Of a DNA stretch of 64,000 nucleotides, positions 32,698-42,241 are shown piece after piece. The translations under genes were made by a program, and so were the position numbers. The stretch's first letter is position 1. Every line of letters begins with the position of its first letter. Source of the stretch: Verrucomicrobiaceae bacterium (GTDB lineage: Bacteria > Verrucomicrobiota > Verrucomicrobiia > Verrucomicrobiales > Verrucomicrobiaceae); the NCBI GenBank assembly GCA_027490195.1, contig JAIXYN010000005.1, positions 1-64,000 on the forward strand. The letters run 5' to 3'. The notes below the pieces were generated by a model, which was not told where the DNA came from, did not search any database, and saw only the letters and a program-made list of their open reading frames with translations.

Positions 32698-35600
32698 AGC
32701 GACTCACCACAGCCGCATTGCTGATGACCGCCTCGTTCGCGATGGCGGAGGACTTCAGCTTTTTTGAATCCAAAGTTCGTCCGCTGCTCGTGGAGCGGTG
32801 CATCGAGTGTCACGGCGAGAAGAAGCAGAAGGGTGACCTTCGATTGGACTCGAAGAGCGGCTGGCAAAAAGGTGGCGAGAGCGGGGCGGCGCTGGTGCCG
32901 GGCAAGCCGGAGGCGAGTCTGCTCATCAAGGCAGTGAGCTATGTGGACAAAGACCTGCAAATGCCGCCGAAGAAGCAGCTCGCGCCGGAGGAGGTGGCGG
33001 TGCTGCGGGAATGGGTCAAGCAAGGTGCCGCTGACCCGCGCCTGACGGAAGTGACGGCGGCGGCTTCCACCAAGCCCGAAGCGGATGAATGGGAAGTGTC
33101 GTATCAAAAGCGACTCGACTGGTGGAGTCTGAAGCCGTTGCGCAAAGCCGAGCCTCCGATGGTGCAGGATGCGGCGTGGTCGCGCGAACCGGTGGACCGT
33201 TTCATCCGCAGGGCGCTGGATGCGGCGAAGCTTGTCCCAGCGGTGCCCGCAGAGCCGGAGGTGTTTCTGCGCCGACTGTCGCTGGTGCTGACAGGACTGC
33301 CGCCGACACCGGAACAGCGCACGCAGTTTCTACAGCACTGGCAGCGTGATGCGGAGGCGGCTTGCGAGACGTTGGTGGATGAGCTGCTGGCCTCGCCACA
33401 TTTCGGCGAGCACTTTGCGCGGCACTGGATGGATGTGGTGCGCTACACGGACACCTACGGCTACGAATGGGACAATCCCGCCAAGGGCGCGCACGAATAC
33501 CGCGACTACCTCATCCGCGCTTTCAACGACGACGTCGGCTTTGACCAGCTCCTGCGCGAGCAGCTCGCTGGCGACCTGATTTCACCGCCGCGCATTCATC
33601 CGAAAGCGCAGACCGACGAGAGCATCATCGGCCCGATGTTTTACCATCTGGGCGAGCATCGCCATGGCAGCAGCCTGATGTTCAACGGTATCCACCAGGA
33701 CATGGTGAACAACAAAATCGACGCTTTTTCCAAAGCCTTCCTCGCCACCACGGTCGCGTGTGCCCGCTGTCACGACCACAAACTGGAAGCTGTGTCGCAG
33801 CACGATTACTATGCGCTCGCCGCGGTCTTTACCACGCCGCGCTGGACCTCGCGCGTGGCAGATGCACCGACGAACAACGATGCCGTCATTGCGAAGCTCA
33901 AAGCACTGCGCACCGCGATTCGCGCTGAACTGGCGAATGAGTGGCAGTCACGGCGCGAGAGTTTGCAACCTGCGAAGTTGCGCGATTGGGCGATGGCCAA
34001 TCGCCCCTCGCTCGAAGCCGCAAAGCCCGGCGATGTGGCGCATCCGCTCGCGCGACTAATCGGTGATACGGTGTGGCTGGAGCCGAAAAACATCACCGCC
34101 AGCGCGGCCCAGGCAGGCACGAAACTCACGCTCGAAAAAGACGGCTCCATCCTCGCCAGCGGCACCGTGCCGGAGACGGACACCTACACCGTGCGGTTCA
34201 CCACCGGCGCGGGCAGCGCCAGCCAGTTGCGCCTGGAGGCGCTCGCGCATGAGAGCCTGCCCGTGCGCGGTGCAGGTCGCACCTCGCTGGGAAATTTCGT
34301 GCTCACGCAACTGCAAGTCGCAGTGAAGCCGTTCGGTCCCGATGGTGTGGCAGGCCACGCGCAGCAGGTTGGCCTCGCCTCCGCCACCGCCAGTTATTCG
34401 CAGCCCGGATACGGCGTGGAAACGTTGCTCAAGCCCACCACCTCGCGCCGGGGCTGGGCGGTGGGGCTTTCGCCGCAAGCCAGGGACCACACCGCGCGCT
34501 TCACATTCGCCGCGCCCGTCGAGCTGCCGCATGGCGGCGAGTGGACCATCACGCTCGACCACCAGTATGGGACGCAGCTTGTGCTTGGGCGCTTCCGGCT
34601 CGCCCCCGGTGGCAAGTCCGCCGCGCCGCAGGTGCTCGGCGATGAACACGCCGCCGAACTCTGGAGCGAACTCGCCGCTGAATGGCAATCCACACGCGAG
34701 CAGCGCCGCAAAGCCAACGCTGTCTTCAAACCGCTCGCCGATGCTGCCGTGGCCACTTTGCCGCGAGGCTGGGTCATCGAAGGCGATGGCATGAAGCACG
34801 GCTACGTCGAGGACGCGACGCCGCTCATCGCGCTGGAGGGGGATGCGGCCATCGCGCGACTCCTGCCGCGAGGCTGGCACACGCACGCCTTGTCTTCCAA
34901 GCTGCCCGGAAGTCTGCGGATGCCGCCGGAGCACCTCGTGCCCGGCAAGCTAGTGAGTCTGAAACTCGCGGGCGGTGAGTTCGGCGGATACCTCGTGATG
35001 GATGACCACGCGTTTCAAAATGAAACCGTCACCTTCCTCACCAACACGGAGCCGGAGTGGAAGTCTTTTTCCGATGCCGCGCTGAAAAACGGCGTGCAGC
35101 AGGTCACCGTTGAGTTTTGCACCTCATCGCTGAACCCCAACTTCCCGCCGCGCACCGGTGTGGCGAAGGGGCTCAAAAACAACGACCTCGGCTACAACAA
35201 ACGAAGCTGGCTGAGCATCACCGGCATCGTCTCGCATGACGCGGGAGGCGCACCGCAGGATGAACTCGACGCCTTTGCCGCGCTCTACACCGGCGCTCCG
35301 CCAAACTCCGCCTCAGAAGCCTGGAGCCGCCTCTCCGTGTGGTTCGGCGATGCGGTGACGCGCTGGTGCGCAGGCAAAACACAGCCAGGCGACCGCGACA
35401 TCCTCGATTGGTTGCTCGCGAATAAATTGCTTCCGAATCAATCCGCACGCAGCGCCGCACTGGTGGCCGAGTATCGCCTCGTGGAAGCCGGCATGGCTTT
35501 TCCGCGCACCGTGAACAGCATGGACGAACGGGAGTGCTCGAAGATGAGCTACCCGCTCAATGTGCGCGGCAATGTGGATGTGCCCGGAGCGCTCGTGCAG

Positions 35601-36524
35601 CCCGACTTCCTCCGCATGTTCAGCGGGAAGAACACCGTCGCCGCCAGCGCTGGCAGCGGACGCCTGGAACTCGCGGAATCGCTTTTGCAGCCCGAGCATC
35701 CGCTCACCTCGCGCGTGTTTGTGAATCGCGTGTGGCAATGGGTCTTCGGCACCGGCCTCGTCGCCACGCCGGATGACTTTGGCCGGCTCGGCGACAAGCC
35801 CTCGAATCCTGAACTGCTCGACTGGCTCGGACGTGAGTTCGTGCGCGAAGGTTGGTCCACCAAGTCGCTCGTGCGCCGTCTCGTGCTCAGCCAGACGTTC
35901 CGTCAGTCCGGCCTCGTGATCCAGGCCGCACGGGAACGCGACCCCGGCAATCGCCTGCTGCATCACTATCCCACGCGGCGGCTGGAGGCGGAAGGCATTC
36001 GCGATGCGCTGCTGGCCGTCTCCGGCAGGCTCGACCCGCAACTTTACGGCCGACCCATCGCGCCTCCGCGCATTGTCGAGGACGACAAAAAGCGCCTCTT
36101 CTCCGGTCCGCTCGATGGCCTTGGCCGACGCTCGCTCTACCTGCAAATGTCCATCATGGCGCCGCCGGTGTTTCTCACCGCCTTCAATTTGCCGGACCTC
36201 AAGCTGCCCACCGGCAGGCGCGATGTGACCAACGTGCCCACGCAGGCGCTGACCCTGCTCAACGACTCGTTCGTGAGCGCGATGGCGAAGCACTGGTCCG
36301 CAAAGCTCCTCCAGGCACCGCACGATAAGCCGGAAGACCGCGTGCGTGCGATGTTCGTGCAGGCTTTTGGCCGCGAGCCGCAGGATGATGAACGGTCACG
36401 CTGGAGCGCCGCCGCGCGTGATTTCGCCACTCCCAATGGTGGTGCGCTGATGCAAGACGAAGCAGCGTGGGCGCAGCTCGCCCATGCGTTGTTTAACACC
36501 ACCGAGTTTCTCTTTTACCGCTGA
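32694..36524 (+). CDS. exported PSCyt1-DUF1549-DUF1553 cytochrome-type protein (1276 aa)
   Basis: After the signal peptide (MKRLTTAALLMTASFAMA) comes a PSCyt1 domain with heme motif CIECH (36-40) and KQKGDLRLDSKSGWQKGGES. DUF1549 follows: PVDRFIRRALDAAKLVP, LVLTGLPPTPEQR, FGEHFARHWMDVVRYTDTYG and CARCHDHKLE. Compared with the 975-residue relative there is a longer central region (about residues 450-900) of beta-sandwich type, including TDTYTVRFTTGAGSASQL and a strand-rich part around MKHGYVEDATPLIALEG. DUF1553 closes the protein: HPLTSRVFVNRVWQWVFGTG, NPELLDWLGREFV, LVRRLVLSQTFRQS. Paired with the DUF1501 gene 18 bases downstream, the typical arrangement in these phyla. Start chosen from the ATGA overlap. 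Confidence 0.92.
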   Translation: MKRLTTAALLMTASFAMAEDFSFFESKVRPLLVERCIECHGEKKQKGDLRLDSKSGWQKGGESGAALVPGKPEASLLIKAVSYVDKDLQMPPKKQLAPEEVAVLREWVKQGAADPRLTEVTAAASTKPEADEWEVSYQKRLDWWSLKPLRKAEPPMVQDAAWSREPVDRFIRRALDAAKLVPAVPAEPEVFLRRLSLVLTGLPPTPEQRTQFLQHWQRDAEAACETLVDELLASPHFGEHFARHWMDVVRYTDTYGYEWDNPAKGAHEYRDYLIRAFNDDVGFDQLLREQLAGDLISPPRIHPKAQTDESIIGPMFYHLGEHRHGSSLMFNGIHQDMVNNKIDAFSKAFLATTVACARCHDHKLEAVSQHDYYALAAVFTTPRWTSRVADAPTNNDAVIAKLKALRTAIRAELANEWQSRRESLQPAKLRDWAMANRPSLEAAKPGDVAHPLARLIGDTVWLEPKNITASAAQAGTKLTLEKDGSILASGTVPETDTYTVRFTTGAGSASQLRLEALAHESLPVRGAGRTSLGNFVLTQLQVAVKPFGPDGVAGHAQQVGLASATASYSQPGYGVETLLKPTTSRRGWAVGLSPQARDHTARFTFAAPVELPHGGEWTITLDHQYGTQLVLGRFRLAPGGKSAAPQVLGDEHAAELWSELAAEWQSTREQRRKANAVFKPLADAAVATLPRGWVIEGDGMKHGYVEDATPLIALEGDAAIARLLPRGWHTHALSSKLPGSLRMPPEHLVPGKLVSLKLAGGEFGGYLVMDDHAFQNETVTFLTNTEPEWKSFSDAALKNGVQQVTVEFCTSSLNPNFPPRTGVAKGLKNNDLGYNKRSWLSITGIVSHDAGGAPQDELDAFAALYTGAPPNSASEAWSRLSVWFGDAVTRWCAGKTQPGDRDILDWLLANKLLPNQSARSAALVAEYRLVEAGMAFPRTVNSMDERECSKMSYPLNVRGNVDVPGALVQPDFLRMFSGKNTVAASAGSGRLELAESLLQPEHPLTSRVFVNRVWQWVFGTGLVATPDDFGRLGDKPSNPELLDWLGREFVREGWSTKSLVRRLVLSQTFRQSGLVIQAARERDPGNRLLHHYPTRRLEAEGIRDALLAVSGRLDPQLYGRPIAPPRIVEDDKKRLFSGPLDGLGRRSLYLQMSIMAPPVFLTAFNLPDLKLPTGRRDVTNVPTQALTLLNDSFVSAMAKHWSAKLLQAPHDKPEDRVRAMFVQAFGREPQDDERSRWSAAARDFATPNGGALMQDEAAWAQLAHALFNTTEFLFYR

Positions 36525-36542
36525 ACCAAAGCCAGACACGCC

Positions 36543-37982
36543 ATGCAAACCTCGCGCCATTCCTCCTGTCACTGCACCGGCAGCATCGCTCCCGATTTTT
36601 CACGGCGCGGCTTTCTTCAGCGCACCTCCGCCGGATTCGGCTGGTTGGCTCTGAGCAGCCTCTTTGCACGAATGGCCAGCGCCGCACTGGGTGCCCATTT
36701 CGCGGCGAAGGCGAAGAACATCATCTTTTGCTTCATGGACGGCGGGCCCAGTCATGTGGACACCTTCGACCCGAAACCCATGCTAAAGCAGCACGAAGGC
36801 AAAGCCATCGGAGCGAGCGCTGTCTCGAAGCGTGCTCAAGCCAATGCGAACCGCGTCTGGTTTGGCAGCCCGTGGGAATTCAAGCAGCGCGGGCAGAGCG
36901 GCCTGTGGGTGAGCGAACTTTTCCCACATCTCGCCAAAGTGGCGGACCACCTCTGCGTCGTGCGTTCCATGGTCGGCGAACTGCCCTTGCACGGGCAGCA
37001 GAATCTCTTGCTGCACACCGGACGCATCATCGGCCAGGCTCCGAGTTTCGGTGCCTGGATGTCCTACGGACTTGGCACCGAGAACCACAACCTGCCCGGC
37101 TATGTCGTGCTGAACAACGATTGGGTGCCCAACGGCGGACTGGAAAACTTCAGCAGCTCCTTTCTCCCCGCCAGTCATCAGGCCACGATGATGCGGGCCA
37201 AGGGCGTTCCCGTGGACAACATCACGCCCACCGACAGCGCTGCCATTCAGCGCCGCAAACTCGCGCTGCTTGCCGGGCAGAACACCGCCTTCGCCGCGCA
37301 AAGCTCCGATGCCCAGGCCATCGAGGGCGTCATCGCCAACTACGAGACCGCCTTCCTCATGCAGAGCACCGTGCCGGAGCTGGCCGACATCAGCCGCGAG
37401 CCCGAGCACATCCGCAAACTCTACGGCCTCGATTCCACCGATGAGCACCAGCGCTTCTACGCCATGCAGGCTCTGCGTGCGCGGCGACTTGTGGAAGCGG
37501 GCGTGCGCTTCGTCGAAATCACCTGCCCCAGTTTCGATGGTAACAACTCTCCATGGGACCAGCACGGCCACCTCAAACGGGACCACGAAAAGAACGCCCG
37601 CATCACTGACCAATCCGTCGCCGCCCTCATCACCGACCTCGCCCAGCGCGGCCTTTTGGACGACACCATCGTTCTCTGGGCCGGAGAAATGGGACGCACC
37701 CCACATGTGTCAAAAATCATGGACACCGGAGGCCGCGACCACCATGTGAACGGCTACTCCATCTTCATGGCCGGCGGCGGCTTCAAAGGCGGCACCGCCT
37801 TCGGCGAGACCGACGAGTTCGGCAACGCCGTGGTCAGCCAGCCGGTGAACATCCACGACATCCACGCCACCATTCTGCATCAGATGGGCCTCGACCACGA
37901 AAAGCTCACCTACCGCCACGGTGGCCGCGACTGGCGGCTCACAGATGTGCATGGGCAGGTCATCAAAGAACTCCTCGCGTGA
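36543..37982 (+). CDS. exported DUF1501 protein
   Basis: The 479-residue protein has a Tat-like signal (FSRRGFLQRTSAGFGWLAL) and DUF1501 blocks NIIFCFMDGGPSHVDTFDPK, FKQRGQSGLWVSELFPHLAK, VRSMVGELPLHGQQNLLLHT, ARRLVEAGVRFVEITCP, WDQHGHLKRDHEKN, IVLWAGEMGRTPH and a C-terminal RHGGRDWRLTDVHGQVIKEL. It is the partner of the cytochrome-type gene just upstream. The superfamily relation to alkaline phosphatases and sulfatases is known; the substrate is not. The DVHG terminus marks the subtype that co-occurs with DUF1549/DUF1553 genes here. Confidence 0.92.
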   Translation: MQTSRHSSCHCTGSIAPDFSRRGFLQRTSAGFGWLALSSLFARMASAALGAHFAAKAKNIIFCFMDGGPSHVDTFDPKPMLKQHEGKAIGASAVSKRAQANANRVWFGSPWEFKQRGQSGLWVSELFPHLAKVADHLCVVRSMVGELPLHGQQNLLLHTGRIIGQAPSFGAWMSYGLGTENHNLPGYVVLNNDWVPNGGLENFSSSFLPASHQATMMRAKGVPVDNITPTDSAAIQRRKLALLAGQNTAFAAQSSDAQAIEGVIANYETAFLMQSTVPELADISREPEHIRKLYGLDSTDEHQRFYAMQALRARRLVEAGVRFVEITCPSFDGNNSPWDQHGHLKRDHEKNARITDQSVAALITDLAQRGLLDDTIVLWAGEMGRTPHVSKIMDTGGRDHHVNGYSIFMAGGGFKGGTAFGETDEFGNAVVSQPVNIHDIHATILHQMGLDHEKLTYRHGGRDWRLTDVHGQVIKELLA

Positions 37983-38017
37983 GCTGCAAGCCTGCTTGGG
38001 CCAACCTTGCAACCACC

Positions 38018-40897
38018 ATGAAACCCATCTTCACCGTTGCCTGCATCTTTTTGAAATCAGTTTGGCAGGCTGTTTGCCAACCATTTTTGATTCAACTTCG
38101 TCGGCTATCTTCGCTTCGCTGCGGTTCGCTTCGCCCGGCTCTCACCGCCCTGCTGTTCGCACCGCTGGCATCCCGAGCCGATATCGTCGCGCATTTCCGT
38201 TTCGATGGCGACCTGAAAGACGCCACGGGGCGGCATGATGGCCGACCTGTCGATCCGAAGCTCGCGCCTTCCTTTGCTCCCGGACGCGTCGGCAACGCGG
38301 TAGTGATCGAAAAGGTCAACGCAGGCATCGAGCTGGCGAACCCTTCGGCGATTGATTTCAGCCGCGACTTCACCATCGCGACCTGGGTGAATGTGGGGTG
38401 CTACTACGCGGAGTGTCCGGTGCTGTTCAAAGGCCGCGCAGACAAGACCGCCGCGCCGGACAAGCACTTCGGGCTGTTAGGCACCGAAGGGCTACAGGTC
38501 TATGGCGAGGGGCAGGGCGAGTGGGTGACGAACTTCGGCGCATCGAACGGACTTGTGCCGAATGAAGGGCAGTGGCATCACATCGCGGTGACGTATCGCG
38601 CAGCGGAGGCTCCGCATTTCACGCTCTATGTGGACGGCCAGGGCAAGACTCCGGCGGACAAGGGCAGCTTCAAAGGCGACGATTTCGTGCTCCAACCCGA
38701 CGCTCCAGACAGCGTGCTGCGCATTGGTTGCCGCGCAGATGGCGATACATGGCGCTATGTGCGGTCACACCTGCGTGGGTTGCTTGATGAACTGCAAATC
38801 TATGACGAGGCGCTGAAGGCCGAGGACATCCGCTTTCTGTTCGAGCATCCTGGTAGCGATGCGGCGCATCGCGAGGCCGTGCGTTTCGAGCCACGGTTTC
38901 AATTTGATGGAGGGCATCCGTGGCGTCCGCCCTTCGGCGTGCAACGCGTTGGGCATCTGGCGGTCGTCGCGCAGTTCGCCAGCGATGCGCTTCCGGCACC
39001 GGCGCACTCGCTAGCGGCCTTCCGCGATGGCGTAGAAGTGGAGCGGATACCGCTCAACGTGACCGGTGCATCGCCATTCACTGCACGGGTGAGCTTCACG
39101 GTATCACCTGCGCCAGATGAGTTGGTTTTGTTTGCCAGCGATGCCTCGGGGAAGACCATCGAGCGCGCGCGTTGGCGGGTGGAGCGTCCTGCGTTTGAAG
39201 CGGAGGCGGAGGCTGCGGCCGAGCCGGTGATGAATCCGGTCGATCTGGGAGCGGTTTTACCTCCGGCAGACTGGCTGGTGCTCGGCCCGGAGCAGAAGGC
39301 TCGCGTGACGGTCGCGGCATTATCCACCAAAGAGGCCGTCTCCGGTGCGGAGGTAATCGCATGGTTTGAATCGTCTGCGGATCAGCCAACTAAAAGCGCT
39401 ATCGAGTTACGCAAGGGCATCCGCGCCGAGTTGAGGGTCTCTTTGCCACCTCCAGCCTTCACAAGGGATCGCGACACGCTGCATGTGGCCATCCGGGATG
39501 CGAAGGGGCGCGAACTCTGGCACAAGGCGATCAAGACGATGCTCGTGCGCGATACGCCGAAGCTGCCCACCTTTGGAGCCATCGAGACGAAGCTGCGCTA
39601 CGACTACCCGCTGCTCTCCTATTCCGGCCCGGACGAAGTGACCGAGATGCCTTATGACAAAGCCTGGGCGCCGGAGCGGAAGGATGTCGTTATCGCGTTG
39701 CCGAACGGCTCGCGCTTTGTCTTCTGGCGTGGCGCGGCCTACACGCCCTTCTGGGCCGGGAAGCACAACACCGCGCTGAACTTCGAGTTCGCCGAGGCAC
39801 CGCGCCGTCCGGACGGCCTCGACTGCATCGACGCCGCCTCCGACAAAGAACTGCGCCGCAGCCGCGTCGAGATCATCGAATCCACTGCCGCCCGCGTTCA
39901 TGTGCGCTGGACCGCACAGCCCTGCGATCTGAACTACAAGGTCTGGGGCGAATCCGTGGCCGAGGATTTCTATTTTTATCCCGATGGCTTCGGCTCCCGC
40001 ACCGTCACGCTTCAAACCGAACCCAAGGCCGAATACGAGATTGAGGAACTGCTCATCCTCACGCCGCCCGCCGCTTATCCGCTGAGTGTCTTGCCAGAGA
40101 ACCTCGTGGATGTGTTGTTCCGCGATGGCACCAAGCGCGAACTGAAGTTTCCCATCCTCTGCCAGGAGCGCGATTACGAGAAGCTGATCTCGGGCGAACT
40201 GCCGCCGCTCTATCGCATCCGCTTTGGTACGCACGAGGCCCTCTCAGCGGTCTATTTCAACCCCGGCTGGACGCGACTGCCCGTGCAGGCGTATCGCCCT
40301 TTCTATAGCCAGGGCCAGATGGTCACGCCTTTCTACTGGGGCAATCACCTCCCGCTTGCCCGGCGCAAGCCCACCGGCCACAACATCGACGAGCGCGCTT
40401 TCATGACGCCGGCGCACAACGCCATGATGACCTGGGGCCACCATCGTCCGCAGCCCCTGGAAAGCCGCGTGGTCGAGATGCCTGATGCACTCGGCGTCAC
40501 CCGCAAGATGAAGGTCGAGAAATGGGCCTGGCTCGTCGGCCTAAGCGACGCCGACGACGCCAGCCTGCTGGAATGGTCCCGCAGCTTCGCCACGCCGCCG
40601 AAAGTCGAGGCCGAGGGCGCAAAGATCCAATCACCCGCCTACAACACCGAACGCCGCGCCACTTTGCTCACGGTCGAAAAGCCGGTCGTGACACTCAAGG
40701 TCAAGCCCGCCACGCCTTGCGTGCATCCCGTCCTCGAGCTTTATGAGGCCCCAAAGACGCTGGCACGCGTGGAACTGAACGGACGCGAACTTACCGCCAC
40801 CGACTACGCCTGGGACGGCCACACGCTATGGCTCAATACCACCCTTCGCGGTGAAGCGACACTGAGGCTGGCGTTTATCGACCAGGCCTCAAAGTAA
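38018..40897 (+). CDS. large exported LamG-domain protein of unknown activity
   Basis: From the ATG at 38018 the protein has 959 residues. The N-terminus is odd: hydrophobic MKPIFTVACIFL is separated from the likely signal core ALTALLFAPLASRA by about 27 residues of Arg/Ser/Gln-rich sequence that contain a small DNA palindrome (38062-38080). A LamG/concanavalin domain follows (IVAHFRFDGDLKDATGRHDG, FTIATWVNVGCYY, EGQWHHIAVTYRA, LRGLLDELQIYDEAL). The C-terminal 550 residues (YDYPLLSYSGPDEVTEMPYD, GSRFVFWRGAAYTPFWAG, ALSAVYFNPGW) are beta-rich, aromatic and unlike any family I can name; a polysaccharide-active enzyme or binding module is plausible. It lies in the middle of the long operon. Confidence 0.7.
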   Translation: MKPIFTVACIFLKSVWQAVCQPFLIQLRRLSSLRCGSLRPALTALLFAPLASRADIVAHFRFDGDLKDATGRHDGRPVDPKLAPSFAPGRVGNAVVIEKVNAGIELANPSAIDFSRDFTIATWVNVGCYYAECPVLFKGRADKTAAPDKHFGLLGTEGLQVYGEGQGEWVTNFGASNGLVPNEGQWHHIAVTYRAAEAPHFTLYVDGQGKTPADKGSFKGDDFVLQPDAPDSVLRIGCRADGDTWRYVRSHLRGLLDELQIYDEALKAEDIRFLFEHPGSDAAHREAVRFEPRFQFDGGHPWRPPFGVQRVGHLAVVAQFASDALPAPAHSLAAFRDGVEVERIPLNVTGASPFTARVSFTVSPAPDELVLFASDASGKTIERARWRVERPAFEAEAEAAAEPVMNPVDLGAVLPPADWLVLGPEQKARVTVAALSTKEAVSGAEVIAWFESSADQPTKSAIELRKGIRAELRVSLPPPAFTRDRDTLHVAIRDAKGRELWHKAIKTMLVRDTPKLPTFGAIETKLRYDYPLLSYSGPDEVTEMPYDKAWAPERKDVVIALPNGSRFVFWRGAAYTPFWAGKHNTALNFEFAEAPRRPDGLDCIDAASDKELRRSRVEIIESTAARVHVRWTAQPCDLNYKVWGESVAEDFYFYPDGFGSRTVTLQTEPKAEYEIEELLILTPPAAYPLSVLPENLVDVLFRDGTKRELKFPILCQERDYEKLISGELPPLYRIRFGTHEALSAVYFNPGWTRLPVQAYRPFYSQGQMVTPFYWGNHLPLARRKPTGHNIDERAFMTPAHNAMMTWGHHRPQPLESRVVEMPDALGVTRKMKVEKWAWLVGLSDADDASLLEWSRSFATPPKVEAEGAKIQSPAYNTERRATLLTVEKPVVTLKVKPATPCVHPVLELYEAPKTLARVELNGRELTATDYAWDGHTLWLNTTLRGEATLRLAFIDQASK

Positions 40898-40930
40898 GCC
40901 ACACCTTCAAAGCCACCGACAAGTTGAATC

Positions 40931-42241
40931 ATGAAATACATCCATAACTTCCATCCCTTTTTTCGTTTGGCGATAACAGCCTGCGCCGCGTCATTGATGA
41001 GCACCTCCGCCCATGCCGATGATTCGCCGCTGTGGGATTTGTCGCGCAATGAGATTCTCCCCGCGCTGCGGTCGGGAGCCGTCGAGAAGGTGGACGGCGT
41101 GGTCAAGCTGCGAGACGGCGCGAGCTTCGCCGTGCCTGCGGAGGCATTTCCCGATCAAGCGAATTTCACTGTGCAGGTCACCCTTTCACTCGATGCACTG
41201 GTGCAGGATGCGGTCTTTACCGCCATGAGAAAAAAAAGCGAGAAGGACGATGGCTTTTCCTTTTTCTTTAACTACCGCGACAACCCGTATTACGCAAGAC
41301 AGGTCAACTCCGTGGTGAACAACATCCTCATGACTGGCGGCTCGCTGAACGGACGGCAGGAGCCAAAGCTCGACACGCCCTACACCCTCACCATCGCCGT
41401 CCGCAAAGGACTCGCGACGTTCTACCTCGACGATGTTCCGTGCAAGACGTGCTTCATGAATCTCATCCCGAACGCTGAGCCGATGTGGATTGGCCGGAAC
41501 GCGAACCCGAAGGCAAAGACCATGCCTGTGACGATTCGCGGCGTGAAAGTATTCGGTACTTCCTTCAACTATGTTTCGAAACGAGAGTCCAAGCCCGAGT
41601 TCCCGCGCGGCGCGGTCGCGGGCAAAGGATGGGCGCTTGACGTTCCCAAGCTGGATCACCCCGAATGGCCGAAGGTGCTGATCTACGGAGACTCCATCTC
41701 CATGGGCTACAGCGGCTCCTTCATCCCGGAGATGTTGAAGCAGAAAGTCTATGTGTTTCACTGCGTGCATTTCGTCGGTGGTGACGTGCCCGAGGTCGCG
41801 CTCACCGAGATGGCTGCGCGTTACAAATTTGACGTGATCGTCTTTAACAACGGTCTCCACTCCCTGAGTTGGACACCCGACAAGGTATCCGACGCCGTCG
41901 TTCTGGAGCGCATGCAAAAGCTGACGCGTTGTTTCAAGCAAGGCGCACCACAGGCAAAGACCTATTACCTCCTCACCACGCCTCACACCGCCGCCAAATC
42001 TGCTCCAGACAAGCCGGTCGCCAGTCTGGGTGATAAGAATGATGTGGTCATCCGGCTCAATACGCTATCGAGCCAAGTGATGAAAGAGGAAGGCATCGAG
42101 GTCATTGACGCCTATGGTCTTCTGGCTTCACGACTCGAACTTGCCGCAGGCGACAACTTCCACTGGCAAGGCCCCGCCTACCAGTTGCTCACCCAGGAGA
42201 TCAGCAAGCGAGTCATGTCCACGCTGGAAGGAGGCAAGTGA
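40931..42241 (+). CDS. exported two-domain protein: LamG-like N-terminus, SGNH hydrolase C-terminus
   Basis: The 436-residue protein carries a signal peptide (FFRLAITACAASLMSTSAHA). Residues about 50-210 look like a concanavalin/LamG sandwich (FTVQVTLSLDALVQDAVF, YTLTIAVRKGLATFYLDDVP, MWIGRNANPKAK). Residues 240-430 are an SGNH esterase: KVLIYGDSISMGYSG with nucleophile S255, a block III Asn in IVFNNGLHSLSW and the Asp/His region AAGDNFHWQGPAYQLL. It probably deacylates a polysaccharide bound by the N-terminal domain. The catalytic part resembles the smaller SGNH protein at 13690. Its stop overlaps the next ATG by one base (TGATG). Confidence 0.82.
   Translation: MKYIHNFHPFFRLAITACAASLMSTSAHADDSPLWDLSRNEILPALRSGAVEKVDGVVKLRDGASFAVPAEAFPDQANFTVQVTLSLDALVQDAVFTAMRKKSEKDDGFSFFFNYRDNPYYARQVNSVVNNILMTGGSLNGRQEPKLDTPYTLTIAVRKGLATFYLDDVPCKTCFMNLIPNAEPMWIGRNANPKAKTMPVTIRGVKVFGTSFNYVSKRESKPEFPRGAVAGKGWALDVPKLDHPEWPKVLIYGDSISMGYSGSFIPEMLKQKVYVFHCVHFVGGDVPEVALTEMAARYKFDVIVFNNGLHSLSWTPDKVSDAVVLERMQKLTRCFKQGAPQAKTYYLLTTPHTAAKSAPDKPVASLGDKNDVVIRLNTLSSQVMKEEGIEVIDAYGLLASRLELAAGDNFHWQGPAYQLLTQEISKRVMSTLEGGK

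Noticed and set aside
35313-36323. Minus-strand frame of 336 codons
   Set aside because: It is antisense to the DUF1553 part of the 1276-residue protein; same for similar long minus-strand frames at 36783-37706, 42178-43227, 45099-46187 and 51539-52855.
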